A DNA stretch of 64,000 bases from Aurelia coerulea (lineage: Eukaryota; Cnidaria; Scyphozoa; Semaeostomeae; Ulmaridae). The notes beneath the pieces are model-generated. The model saw only the letters and a list, made by a program, of their open reading frames with translations, was not told the DNA's origin and made no database searches. This document shows, one piece after another, positions 49,288-60,612 of this stretch; within the stretch, counting starts at the first letter, position 1, and every line of letters begins with the position of its first letter. The stretch is taken from assembly GCA_039566865.1 (NCBI GenBank), contig CM076949.1, positions 6,787,501 through 6,851,500 of the forward strand. The letters are read 5' to 3'. A program made the position numbers and the translations under genes.

Positions 49288-49432
49288 ATGCCGTTGAGAA
49301 AGAAACCTAAGGAAGTGGCACCACTTTGGAGGGAATGGGATCATAAAGCACAGAAAAGTGGACAAAGGCACACAGTTTATTGGGTTAGTGGAGATCAATT
49401 CACTGGTGAATGGGCTGATAACAGAAAAAATG
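49288..49432 (+). CDS. MORN3 exon 1
   Basis: First in-frame ATG at 49288; MPLRKKPKEVAPLWREWDHK matches the conserved MORN3 N terminus in position and pattern (MP-x-KxPK...LW-x-xWDxKAQ). It codes residues 1-48 plus one base and includes the first MORN repeat (GDQFTGEWADNRKNG). MORN repeats are about 23-residue beta-hairpin units. MORN3 in mammals is a testis-enriched protein linked to sperm formation. The donor (aatg|gtaagc) is good. Upstream is a possible X-box (48987). With the following four exons it yields 236 residues, against 240 in human MORN3. Confidence 0.9.
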
Positions 49433-49452
49433 GTAAGCATAACACACACTTA

Positions 49453-50228
49453 AGCTTGGTTCACACTAGGCGTATAACTGCGTTTAAGTGCGTTTAATAG
49501 GTTTTATGCTTGCGGGTTTAACTTAAACGTCAAGTGGGAATGACCAGGGCGTTTAAATTTGAGCAGATAAACGCACTTAAACACTCGAAAATGATAAACG
49601 CGCATATCAAAAAATTTTGATCTTGGCGTTTAAAGTTCAAAAGCGCCGAAAAATCTTGATGATTAACGCCATTGAAATTGATATTGCGTTGTCCATTGTC
49701 AGACTTTTCAATGCCAGGACATATTAAATCAAGCAGATACTTGAAGACTTGAACATATCAGGGGACATTCGCAAGTACCGGAAAAAATATTCTCGATCAT
49801 TCTTGAGTTCTTCAAAAAGAGTGGAAAAAACGCCGTAGCTGTCTCAGTTCTTAAAATTGTCATGTATCCAACATCTTCTCGCTCTCTTCCCTTTCTTTTT
49901 CTTCAAACTTTTAAGCCTTTGCAAACGTGAGAGCTTTATTAAAATTGAAAATCTTTTCCGCAACGTCTCTCTGCTTATCTCTACCTGCTGCTAGTGCCCA
50001 ACAACGAATTAAAAAGTGCAGGTCATATTTCGCAATTGACAACTTTTTTGGCAGATAAACGCACTTAAACTCCAATGGAAACGAGAGAGAAACGATGCGT
50101 TTAAATGCGTTTATCTTCTCAAATTTAAACGCCCTGGTCATTCCCACTTGACGTTTAAGTTAAACCTGCAAGCATACAACCCATTAAACGCACTTAAACG
50201 CAGTTATACGCCTAGTGTGAACCAAGCT
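49453..50228. mobile_element. MITE in MORN3 intron 1, TTA-flanked
   Basis: AGCTTGGTTCACACTAGGCG is mirrored by CGCCTAGTGTGAACCAAGCT over about 115 bp with only scattered differences. TTA flanks both ends (49450-49452, 50229-50231), the 3-bp duplication of PIF/Harbinger elements. It is 776 bp and rich in GTTTAAG/CTTAAAC-like units. Confidence 0.7.
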
Positions 50229-50461
50229 TTATGTATTTTCAATTATGTCATTCTGACATGCAAATTTCAAAATCTCTAAACGGACAGTGCTAGATAAAAC
50301 GCAAAATCTCTGCCCCAATTTCAATTATATACCAACGCGGATGAACAGAGGCTTATGTACTTAATGTCCAGCAAAGATGAACTCCTCCTGCAAACATTTT
50401 CTGAATTTCTTCATGATATATACTTCAAACGCATCACTTTAGAAAGCAATAATCAATAAAG

Positions 50462-50714
50462 TGCCACCCATATGGGTGGGTTTTTTGGTGCAAAATTCTG
50501 TAAACAAGGGTTATTTTTTGGCAGCTTTTCCATAAACATGGGTGGGGTTTCACTGAAGTTTGCAAAAATAGTTAGAAATTGGCATTTTTCATCCAAAATT
50601 CATCATAAAGGTGGTACCCAAGGCAAGTTTGGGTAATTAGAAGAGGGTAGCTTTCTGAAAACCGGGTGACAGACCCCCATCCATCCACAAGTAATGTACC
50701 CCCTCCACCCAGGC
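50462..50714. repeat. Dispersed repeat, CCACCCATATGG family, copy 2
   Basis: Homologous to 43110-43372 along its length, in MORN3 intron 1. The ends are not sharply defined. Confidence 0.6.
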
Positions 50715-50836
50715 AGACTACACCAGACATATAGATTGACACATTCCCCTTGGTAGGATTGTTAAAAAATTCTTGCAGGCTTTGGGTTAATTCCAATTTT
50801 TATGCAACTCATGTAACACATCTCTTTTATTTTTAG

Positions 50837-50991
50837 GGAAAGGAACATACACTTGGAAAGAGAATGGTGCAATATATGACGGAGATTGGCTGAATAACAG
50901 AAGAAATGGTTATGGAACATTAAGTCTTCCAAAACCAGAAGGAGGGTATCAAAAAATATATTCTGGTGGATGGAAAGATGATAAAAGACAG
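50837..50991 (+). CDS. MORN3 exon 2
   Basis: Acceptor ttttatttttag, donor acag|gtaagg, phase 1 in and 0 out. It codes residues 49-100 with two MORN units (GKGTYTWKENGAIYDGDW and IYSGGWKDDKRQ), and GYGTLSLP matches the vertebrate orthologue closely. It joins in frame to exons 1 and 3. Confidence 0.9.
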
Positions 50992-51401
50992 GTAAGGATA
51001 AAGATATTTAGCCATTTCTTTCTCAGCATGTCAAAATTTAATAAAGACAATATTTCAACAGCATATCAATAATATTAGAATACTGTTTTAATTGGGGCAT
51101 AATCACTTCACCCTTTAAATACCTAAAATGGAACAGAAAAAAACATATCTTAAAAATTTAAAGGCAGCAACACCGGGATAACATGAAAGGAATCACAACT
51201 ACTTTCTGATTAAATATTGATTATATATACAGTATTCTTTGATTATATATACAGTATATATACAGTATGATTTGTAATGGAATTACAAATTTACATTAAT
51301 TTAAATAAAGGTTAACTGTAACATGATTGGCTGTTAATTTACCAATGTTAATTATTCAATTAATTAACTGATTTTAATTTGCATTGAATCTATTTTTCCA
51401 G

Positions 51402-51561
51402 GGCTATGGTACAAATTTTTACAAAGACAATGAATATTTTGAAGGGGAATGGCATAAAGATAAAAGAAGTGGATGGGGAAGGATGTATTATGAAGATGGA
51501 GCTGTGTATGAAGGGGAATGGTTGAATGATATGAGACATGGAAATGGAATGTTTAGGCTAG
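51402..51561 (+). CDS. MORN3 exon 3
   Basis: Acceptor tatttttccag, donor gctag|gtaagt. It codes residues 101-153 plus one base: GYGTNFYKDNEYFEGEW, GWGRMYYEDGAVYEGEW and the start of the next unit, all canonical MORN repeats. The frame continues at 58979, after a 7.4-kb intron carrying the minisatellite. Confidence 0.9.
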
Positions 51562-52691
51562 GTAAGTTATTCACAATATCCAAGGTTAGTCAGAAAAAAT
51601 ATTTGGTGTTTGAAAATTTGTAACAATTTAACTGTCTTTGCAAACTGGTGTCTTTAACAATCTATTGCATAGGAAAAGACAGAAAATTAAGATAAGAAAA
51701 TTATTTCATCAAAATCAGTCTTTCCGTTTCTAAACCACAAGTGACTTTTTTGTAAAATCTTGTTAATGCAAGATTCCTAAAATAGGGGTTCAATCAGATT
51801 CACCTTCATGCACGTGTGAACTTCTAAGCAATGACAAACATACTGTTTCTAAAACATTTTCCCTTTCAGTAGGTTAGAGGATCATGGATTAAAAATACTT
51901 AGTTTTAACTCTCTATACGATTGCAAATGCAAGTCAAATTGCGTAGAAGAGCCTTATTTCCCAATAATCGAGAAATTAAAGTTAAATTACATGTCTGCAA
52001 ATGTTATGCATCACCAGCCCACGAAATACTGTTTCTACCATTATTTTTTTCTTTTTCTTTGTTCCTTATCTTTTGATGTTTTTGTATATATTGAAAAAAG
52101 TGATAATAATGATGATATTTTTGCTTAGAACGTATCATGTATGAGTGAATTTTCAAAATATGTAAGCTATCTCCTTGAAAAAGGGGTACTTGGCTCGTCA
52201 GCCCCTGGGGTTTCTCTAGAGAAGAACTTCTGTTGTTCCCTAGAGTATCCAAGTACCCTAACAGCTATTTGTATTCTTTATCTATTTAAGTCTTTCAAAC
52301 AAGTAGTAATGTAGTAGATTAAATTTTGTTGTTCAAATGAAATTGAATTGAATTGTTTCTCTACCAAAAATTTAAACAAGGGATGCATTGCGTTAGAGCA
52401 TAAAAGAAAAAGTATTTTCATTCATTTTTAAATCCTTAGTCAACTATACTATATTCATTCAATTGACATTGCTAGGTTGCAAAAATTCTTGTAAAAACGA
52501 TACCTTTTCTTCAAAATAGCTATACCACAAAATTGCAATAGTTACCAATTTTAACAAACTGAGTTTCTCTGACTAATTTAATCTTTCTTTTGCAAAAAAA
52601 TTCCAGCAAACCGGATAAGACTTGTTTTTCTTCGAAATATGGCCTGTTTAACACCCTACGTTCTTTTGACTCACCCAGACTCACCTGATCT
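51562..52691. other. Start of MORN3 intron 3
   Basis: AT-rich intron sequence; no repeat family or coding signal was recognised before the MULE-like MITE at 52692. Confidence 0.5.
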
Positions 52692-53290
52692 AACAAGGGC
52701 AGATTTTGTAATACAATAGAAACAGTTGTGTTTGATCGACACCTCAATTCAAAGTGATTAGCGGATGCAGACAAAGGAAATTCTCTCAACCAGTAATTCA
52801 AAACAAACAAAGCCGCAAAAGTTTCCCCGAAACTAGTAGGGCAAACTCTCGCCTTGTGCAAGCGAAAGGTAGTTTTTAAGAGAAGATATGTGCTTATAAC
52901 GAAAGAAGAAGGGTAAATCTAAAGTTCTGTCGCTTAGATTATGTTTATTTGATTCAGGAGCCGAGCAGAAGGCATTATAATTCTAGCGTCTTTAAGGCTT
53001 AAAATGAAACGATTACGAAACAGCTCCTAAATCAAATAAACATAATCTAAGCGACAGAGCTTTAGATTTACCCTTCTTCTTTCGCTATAAGCACATAACT
53101 TCTCTTAAAAACCATCTTTCGCTTGCACAAGGCGAGAGTTTGCCCTACTAGTTTCGGAGAAACTTTTGCGGCTTTGTTTGTTTTGAATTACTGGTTGAGA
53201 GAATTTCCTTTGTCTGCATCCGCTAATCGCTTTGAATTGAGGTATCAATCAAACGCAACTGTTGCTATTGTATTACAAAATCTGCCCTTG
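52692..53290. mobile_element. MULE-like MITE, AACAAGGGCAG family, copy 2
   Basis: A 599-bp element beginning AACAAGGGCAG and ending CTGCCCTTG, with arms of about 290 bp nearly identical to the copy at 3103-3703. The last two bases of the right tip are missing, and no 9-bp duplication is visible. Confidence 0.7.
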
Positions 53291-53670
53291 GAAAAAATGC
53301 ACAAAACATCACAGGAGGTGCTGATGTAGCAAACTGAATGTGTGCGCATTAAAGAGAGTAAATAGCTAATTAAGAGCTCTTAAAAAGGGTGGGATGAATG
53401 AAAAATATGTTTGTTTGTTCGGAGCTGTATATATGTGAATTAGGTAATTGTACACTGCAGTGGAAACTCGAACTGAATTGTGAGAATTTATTTTCTTATA
53501 ATTTGTCATGCCATTCTGCAGAGTGTCGCAGAAAAATTGTTCGACGTTTGATTAGATATTGAGAAATAATGATAAAAAGTACAGGTTCCTTGTTCCTGGT
53601 TAGATAACCCTGTTCCTAAGATTTTAAATTGATTTTTGACGCCAGAATCTTGCGAATCCACTAAGAATTC

Positions 53671-56416
53671 ACGGAGTTACAGGCTTTTGAAGTTCAAGTT
53701 TGTGCGAAAGCTGAAACCAGGCGCCCCTAACTGACTCGTTTTTCAAAAAGGACGTCCACGGAGTTACAAGCTTTTGAAATTCAAGTTTGTGCGAAAGCTG
53801 AAACCAGGCGCCCCTAACTGACTAGTTTTTCAAAAAGACGCCCACGGAGTTGCAAGCTTTTGAAATACAAGTTTGTGCGAAAGCTGAAACCAGGCGCCCC
53901 TAACTGACTAGTTTTTCAAAGAGACGTCCACGGAGTTACAAGCTTTTGAAATTCAAGTTTGTGCGAAAGCTGAAACCAGGCGCCCCTAACTGACTAGCTT
54001 TTCAAAAAGACGTCCACGGAGTTACAAGCTTTTGAAATTCAAGTTTGTGCGAAAGCTGAAACCAGGCGCCCCTAACTGACTAGTTTTTCAAAAAGACGCC
54101 CACGGAGTTGCAAGCTTTTGAAATTCAAGTTTGTGCGAAAGCTGAAACCAGGCGCCCCTAACTGACTAGTTTTTCAAAAAGACGTCCACAGAGTTACATG
54201 CTTTTGAAATTCAAGTTTGTGCGAAAGCTGAAACCAGGCGCCCCTAACTGACTAGCTTTTCAAAAAGACGTCCACGGAGTTACAAGCTTTTGAAATTCAA
54301 GTTTGTGCGAAAGCTGAAACCAGGCGCCCCTAACTGACTAGTTTTTCAAAGAGACGTCCACAGAGTTACAAGCTTTTGAAATTCAAGTTTGTGCGAAAGC
54401 TGAAACCAGGCGCCCCTAACTGACTAGTTTTTCAAAGAGACGTCCACAGAGTTACAAGCTTTTGAAATTCAAGTTTGTGCGAAAGCTGAAACCAGGCGCC
54501 CCTAACTGACTAGTTTTTCAAAAGGACGTCCACGGAGTTACAAGCTTTTGAAATTCAAGTTTGTGCGAAAGCTGAAACCAGGCGCCCCTAACTGACTAGC
54601 TTTTCAAAAAGACGTCCACGGAGTTACAAGCTTTTGAAATTCAAGTTTGTGCGAAAGCTGAAACCAGGCGCCCCTAACTGACTAGTTTTTCAAAAGGACG
54701 TCCACGGAGTTACAAGCTTTGGAAATTCAAGTTTGTGCGAAAGCTGAAACCAGGCGCCCCTAACTGACTAGCTTTTCAAAAAGACGTCCACGGAGTTACA
54801 AGCTTTTGAAATTCAAGTTTGTGCGAAAGCTGAAACCAGGCGCCCCTAACTGACTAGTTTTTCAAAGAGACGTCCACAGAGTTACAAGCTTTTGAAATTC
54901 AAGTTTGTGCGAAAGCTGAAACCAGGCGCCCCTAACTGACTAGCTTTTCAAAAAGACGTCCACGGAGTTACAAGCTTTTGAAATTCAAGTTTGTGCGAAA
55001 GCTGAAACCAGGCGCCCCTAACTGACTAGTTTTTCAAAAGGACGTCCACGGAGTTACAAGCTTTTGAAATTCAAGTTTGTGCGAAAGCTGAAACCAGGCG
55101 CCCCTAACTGACTAGTTTTTCAAAAGGACGTCCGCGGAGTTACAAGCTTTTGAAATTCAAGTTTGTGCGAAAGCTGAAACCAGGCGCCCCTAACTGACTA
55201 GTTTTTCAAAAGGACGTCCGCGGAGTTACAAGCTTTTGAAATTCAAGTTTGTGCGAAAGCTGAAACCAGGCGCCCCTAACTGACTAGCTTTTCAAAAAGA
55301 CGTCCACGGAGTTACAAGCTTTTGAAATTCAAGTTTGTGCGAAAGCTGAAACCAGGCGCCCCTAACTGACTAGCTTTTCAAAGAGACGTCCACGGAGTTA
55401 CAAGCTTTTGAAATTCAAGTTTGTGCAAAAGCTGAAACCAGGCGCCCCTAACTGACTAGCTTTCCAAAGAGACGTCCACGGAGTTACAAGCTTTTGAAAT
55501 TCAAGTTTGTGCAAAAGCTGAAACCAGGCGCCCCTAACTGACTAGTTTTTCAAAGAGACGTCCACAGAGTTACAAGCTTTTGAAATTCAAGTTTGTGCGA
55601 AAGCTGAAACCAGGCGCCCCTAACTGACTAGCTTTTCAAAAAGACGTCCACGGAGTTACAAGCTTTTGAAATTCAAGTTTGTGCAAAAGCTGAAACCAGG
55701 CGCCCCTAACTGACTAGCTTTTCAAAGAGACGTCCACAGAGTTACAAGCTTTTGAAATTCAAGTTTGTGCGAAAGCTGAAACCAGGCGCCCCTAACTGAC
55801 TAGTTTTTCAAAGAGACGTCCACAGAGTTACAAGCTTTTGAAATTCAAGTTTGTGCGAAAGCTGAAACCAGGCGCCCCTAACTGACTAGCTTTTCAAAAA
55901 GACGTCCACGGAGTTACAAGCTTTTGAAATTCAAGTTTGTGCGAAAGCTGAAACCAGGCGCCCCTAACTGACTAGTTTTTCAAAGAGACGTCCACAGAGT
56001 TACAAGCTTTTGAAATTCAAGTTTGTGCAAAAGCTGAAACCAGGCGCCCCTAACTGACTAGTTTTTCAAAGAGACGTCCACAGAGTTACAAGCTTTTGAA
56101 ATTCAAGTTTGTGCAAAAGCTGAAACCAGGCGCCCCTAACTGACTAGTTTTTCAAAAAGACGCCCACGGAGTTGCAAGCTTTTGAAATTCAAGTTTGTGC
56201 GAAAGCTGAAACCAGGCGCCCCTAACTGACTAGTTTTTCAAAAAGACGTCCACGGAGTTACAAGCTTTTGAAATTCAAGTTTGTGCGAAAGCTGAAACCA
56301 GGCGCCCCTAACTGACTAGTTTTTCAAAAAGACGTCCACGGAGTTACAAGCTTTTGAAATTCAAGTTTGTGCAAAAGCTGAAACCAGGCGCCCCTAACTG
56401 ACTCGTTTTTCAAAAA
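53671..56416. repeat. 86-bp minisatellite, about 32 copies
   Basis: The unit acggagttacaagctttt...aactgactagtttttcaaaaag acgtcc repeats with high identity; the marker gcgcccc recurs from 53721 to 56388 at 86-bp (occasionally 85- or 87-bp) steps. Variants differ at a few sites (gcgaaagc/gcaaaagc, cacgg/cacag, actagt/actagc), so copies mix by exchange. The first copy continues the TIR arm of the surrounding foldback element. It lies in MORN3 intron 3. Confidence 0.9.
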
Positions 56417-56419
56417 GAC

Positions 56420-56635
56420 CACTTTGTGTTGCTCTGCCCTTCTTTTGAAGTACCACGTAGAGATCTTCTTGCTGGAGTTTCTGCTTTATTAAGACCACTT
56501 GGACATACCAATCCTTCGAACGAATTTCTAATGCAGATTTTATTGTATGGTGATAAAGATTTTCCCGATGCTATCAATAAAGATATACTCTTGTTAACTC
56601 TCTGCTTTATCCATAAAACTGGTCGGTTTGATTAG
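56420..56635 (+). pseudogene. LINE ORF2 C-terminal fragment
   Basis: The frame reads HFVLLCPSFEVPRRDLLAG and ends with a stop at 56633-56635 after a short helical tail. The H-x3-LCP...R pattern is the C-terminal zinc-knuckle-like end of CR1/L2-type LINE ORF2. The 3' untranslated part continues to about 56888 (GTAGA repeats, tgtataaaaa end) and is shared with 38236-38356. It is a 5'-truncated copy inserted in the minisatellite. Confidence 0.75.
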
Positions 56636-57412
56636 AAATCTAAAACTCGGTAGCAAGTCATATAACCACCTCGTCCCTTTTAAGTAAATGTTCTCTCTTT
56701 TTTTGTTGTAGTTACGTGTTTTCTCTAGTTTTATGTATTTTGTTCGATTTTTTCTTTATCTAAATAGCCACGTGGGTAGACATAGTTTTTGCTCCCCGTG
56801 GTCTTGTCCTTGTAGTAGAGTAGAGTAGCTTGTAAGTATAGTAATTCAGTAAATATGTATTGTAAATTTTTAGCAGAATGTATAAAAAGAAGACGTCTCA
56901 AAATCGAGGTAAAAGAAGACTTTCCAATGTTTTATCTCTCGTTGATATCAGAGCCAACCGAAGGGACTTCAAGAGTAATTTAATACTTGTAACCGTTGCC
57001 AAAATTTACTTAAGAGTGCAAGTATCCAAAAACATGGAATAAAAACTTAATCGATGAGAGACGGAGCCATTCTAAATTGTGCTCAACAGGATTCCTCCAA
57101 GCATCCATAATCTTGATTCAATGTTGGAGAATGCTAGTTTATCGAAAGTGCTTTGTAAATTCCATTTGATTTGCTTTGAATAAGCGAGATTTTACTTTCA
57201 CAAAATATGCAATTTAGGGGCGTCTGGTTTCAGCTTTCACACAAACTTGAACTTCAAAAGCTCGTAACTCCTTGAATATTTAGCTGATTTGCTAGCTTCT
57301 GGTGTGTAAAATTAATTTGAAATCTCTGCAGTATGATTACCATGGAGCCCGTTCGTTACTTCGTTGTTCTTTAATATCTAATCAAATATCGAAAAATTTT
57401 TGTGGGGTACCC

Positions 57413-58040
57413 TGCACAAAAAAATGTGTAATAAACAGTCTCCATGGTAAGACACCCTTGTCCCGAAGATCTTAACTTAATTTTAGACACCAGAAACTTG
57501 CAAGTCCACTGAATATTCACAGAGTTACAAACTTTTGAAGGTAAAGTTGATGTGAAAGCTGAAGCCAGAGGCTTCTTAGCAGCATAAAAGTGAAATTAGC
57601 ATCTCTCATCTTTGTCAGGGCAAATCAAATGGAATTTAGAAAGGGCCTTCCCAAGCCTAATTTTCTCGGATACTTCTTGGATACTTGCATCCTCAAGTAA
57701 ATTTTGACAATGGTTACAAGAATTAGATTACTTTCTAAGTCTTATTTGGTTTGCACCCTGGTATTAGCCAGAAGAGGAATTTCATTGGATAACCTTCTTT
57801 TACCTTGATTTGGGAGTTTTGTTTGCAAAACAAGTCATTAGTAGAGCTCTCTGGTTTCAGCTTTCACACAAACTTGATCTTTAAAAGCTCGTAACTCTGT
57901 AACTTTTCAGTGGATTTGCAAGAATCTGCTGTCTAAAATTAATTTTAAGATCTTAAGAACAGGGTCAGCGTACCATGGAGCCCTTAAATTTCATTGTTAT
58001 TTTTTAAATATTTAATCAAATGTCAAACGGGATCGGTTTT
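57413..58040. mobile_element. Intact sister foldback element
   Basis: A 630-bp element with arms of about 180 bp (tctccatggtaagaca ... and mirror gtaccatggagcc...). The outer arm carries 'acagagttacaaacttttgaagg', the ancestor-like form of the minisatellite unit. It adjoins the expanded copy in inverted orientation. Confidence 0.65.
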
Positions 58041-58699
58041 CAGTTTCAGTTTATATAATTTATATGCCACTACATACGATCTAGAGATACCAACTATACA
58101 AATAGGTAGCTAAGCTATAAGGACACTATTGCAGAAAATTAATACAACACTACGGTAAATATAGATATGCATATAAATATAGCCTCGTGCTTTTGAAAAA
58201 TTTGTATTCTGAAGATGAAGCACAGTATTGTTTCGAAACGTCAAGCAAGACATGGAAACGTCAAGTCTTTACTAATTAATAAGTTTGTCACTGGATTTGT
58301 CTGCTGGATTTTTCTACTGTTACTATTTTATGTAAATGTCGTCAACCTCAATTTGTCATTTCTTTGTGAACTTATCAACCTTACTATTATTGGGAAAGAT
58401 TGAAAATGAAATTTAGATTGATAGTCATCGCAACCTTGATTCTTCGATTTTTGGTGCAGAAAATTAATACAATATACAAATACAAACAGAGAACAAGATC
58501 AATTGTACGTGGGGAATTACTTAATTGAGGAGCTCTCAAACAATTTTTTCGGAACACCCTTGACCTTGTCAGTACTGTTATAAGTAAGGGCCATGTTTAA
58601 GAATTGAAGAAAACTAAAGTCATTGATATTGCAATGTAATGTAGTGGCACTTTAATTGTTGATTTAGGTCCTAAATATGCAAGATTTGCAATGCCTTCT
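58041..58699. other. Intron sequence, hammerhead-like motif at 58211-58250
   Basis: AT-rich intron. At 58211-58250, CTGAAGATGAAGCA, a hairpin and TTTCGAAACGTC resemble the conserved 3' motif of some retroelements. No other structure was recognised. Confidence 0.35.
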
Positions 58700-58955
58700 G
58701 TTCATCTTCTGAATGAAGTAAACAAAAGCCGCCAGACACATCCTTCTTTCACTATAAACTTACGACTTCTCTTAAAAACCACTTTTCACGTCCACAAGGC
58801 AGCAGTTTGCCCTACGTGTTTCAGGACAACTTTTGCGGCTTTGTTTGTCTTGAATAACAGGTTTAAAGAACTTCCTTTGTCTACAGTCGCTAATCACTTT
58901 GTCAATCAAAAGCACCTTAAGCAATTGTTACAAAATCTGTCCTTGCTTATTTGTC
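58700..58955. repeat. Partial AACAAGGGCAG-family TIR next to MORN3 exon 4
   Basis: The right arm of the MULE-like MITE (acttctcttaaaaaccactttt ... aatctgtccttgc) ends about 20-30 bp before the acceptor of exon 4. Its left arm is missing. Confidence 0.6.
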
Positions 58956-58978
58956 ATGTAGAATTCATTATTTTTCAG

Positions 58979-59163
58979 CAAATGAAAATCGTTATGAAGG
59001 TGCTTGGAAGGAAGACAAAAAACATGGAGATGGCAAATTTTACTTTTTGGACACCGGATCATTGTATATTGGAACATGGGTAGATGATATTCCAAAGTGT
59101 GGAACAAATGAAGAATTTGGAAAGGAAACTGCCACCAAGCCATCGCCATATGAGCTACCAGAG
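58979..59163 (+). CDS. MORN3 exon 4
   Basis: Acceptor attatttttcag, donor cagag|gtattt, completing a split Ala codon. It codes residues 154-215: NENRYEGAWKEDKKHGDGKF and LYIGTWVDDIPKCGT, the last MORN units, then a linker to YELPE. The WVDxxxKCGT block is a conserved MORN3 feature. Confidence 0.9.
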
Positions 59164-59222
59164 GTATTTTCTATAACTAAATTCACACTGCTCCGTATTC
59201 CAGGGATAAAAGCTTTACCTCT

Positions 59223-59535
59223 CGGGGGGGGGGGGTACTTGACTAGGGAAGCGACGGGGGTGTGCGGAAAACCTCTCCACACCCGGCAACCTGTCGCATA
59301 CAAAATAGGCCAAAAGTATACCCTGTCGCATAAAATGTTTGCCTCTCATATACAGTGTAGAACGCAATTTTTGCTTGTGATACCCTGTCGCATCATTTTT
59401 TACTTATTATAATACCATGTCGCATAATTTTCATTAGAAAAGGACACCCTGTCGCATAATTTTTACCGCAAAAGGACACCCTGTTGAGCGGCACATCCCG
59501 TCAGGTCAAGTATGGGAGTACCCCCCCCCCCGCAG
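59223..59535. mobile_element. MITE with GGGGGTACTTGA tips and direct CCCTGTCGCATAA motifs
   Basis: A G run plus GTACTTGA at the left is mirrored (with some sequence lost) by AGTACCCCCCCCC at the right. The flanking GCTTTACCTCT is an 11-bp duplication (59212-59222, 59536-59546). CCCTGTCGCATAA or close variants occur seven times on the plus strand across it. It lies in MORN3 intron 4, 60 bp after exon 4. Confidence 0.75.
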
Positions 59536-59546
59536 GCTTTACCTCT

Positions 59547-60612
59547 TTCATTTGAGTCAGGAAAGCCCCCCAGTAAAAGTTTTCAAGTTGATACGGACCG
59601 ACAATGAGTTAAAACACTGTCAAATGTAAATATGAAGAAAAGAAGCGGCGAAGAAGGACATGGAGGAACAAGAGAGATAAAAACTAGAGAAGACGAGAGG
59701 ACTTAAATGAATGCAACTGATAGAGAGTAAACAACAAAGAGCGGAAAAAGTACGACAGTCAAGATACATGATTAGGAGATTTGAGAACCTAAGATTAAAA
59801 GGAAAATCGATTCATATCATCGCTGTGAAATCACATTTCCAACAGAAATTCTTGTCAACCGGCATATCTACTTCACTACTTCACAAGATATTTTCATACC
59901 GCAATCAGCAATCAGCAGCTTTTACTGGAGGTTTTCAAATGTGTAGAAATGTCTATGTTAATGTTATAGCAATGGATTTGTTTTAAAGGCATTGAGTCAT
60001 GATAAACAGACCTGCTTTGCTGCGTATCATGTGACCAATGTGAGAAAGATCAACATTCACTCGCAACAAACTAAATGGATCTGCTGTCGCACAATGCGTA
60101 TCATGTGATCAGTTTCATTTCACATGAACGTTAGCCAATTAGATGCACCATCCAGAAAGGGTATACCTTGCCGTCTTATGGTGATTCAATTCGTATGATG
60201 TTCTGAAGTGACGGTGTAATTCTTGAGATCATTTCAAAGTATATGATTCAAGAAATGTAAGCACTGTCTTTTCTACGTACTGTCTTCCTTCCCAAACACT
60301 TGACGCCAACTCACCACAAACCTCCAGGGCACTTATTTAATAGCTTTGAAATCAGTGTGATGGATTTGATCAGTTCTTGACAATAATGTTCACTTCCAGA
60401 AGAAAAATTTTGTAATGTTAATTGTGATGTTGATTGTTAAAGATACATTTTGCAAATTTCAAGAAATTTGATCGAGATTTCTTTGAATCTATCACAATTC
60501 CTAAATGCTGACTGAAAGAATAAGCAGCCTGATTCGCCATAAGCTGCCAGATAATGCGAACGATTAACTTGGGATTGCAGAGAAAGAAAAATGCTTTATG
60601 CCAAACCTATGT
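59547..60612. other. Intron sequence, no repeat recognised
   Basis: AT-rich intron of MORN3 between two transposons. Open frames here are short and unsupported. Confidence 0.5.

Larger units (their letters stand above)
53540..57412. mobile_element. Foldback element expanded by minisatellite and LINE
   Basis: The left arm (gtttgattagatattgag ... gccagaatcttgcgaatccac) mirrors 57215-57400 (... tatctaatcaaatatcg). The interior at 56895-57215 matches that of the intact sister copy at 57413-58040, in the opposite orientation. The left arm's inner edge is amplified into an 86-bp array, and a LINE fragment sits at the array's right end. Confidence 0.65.
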
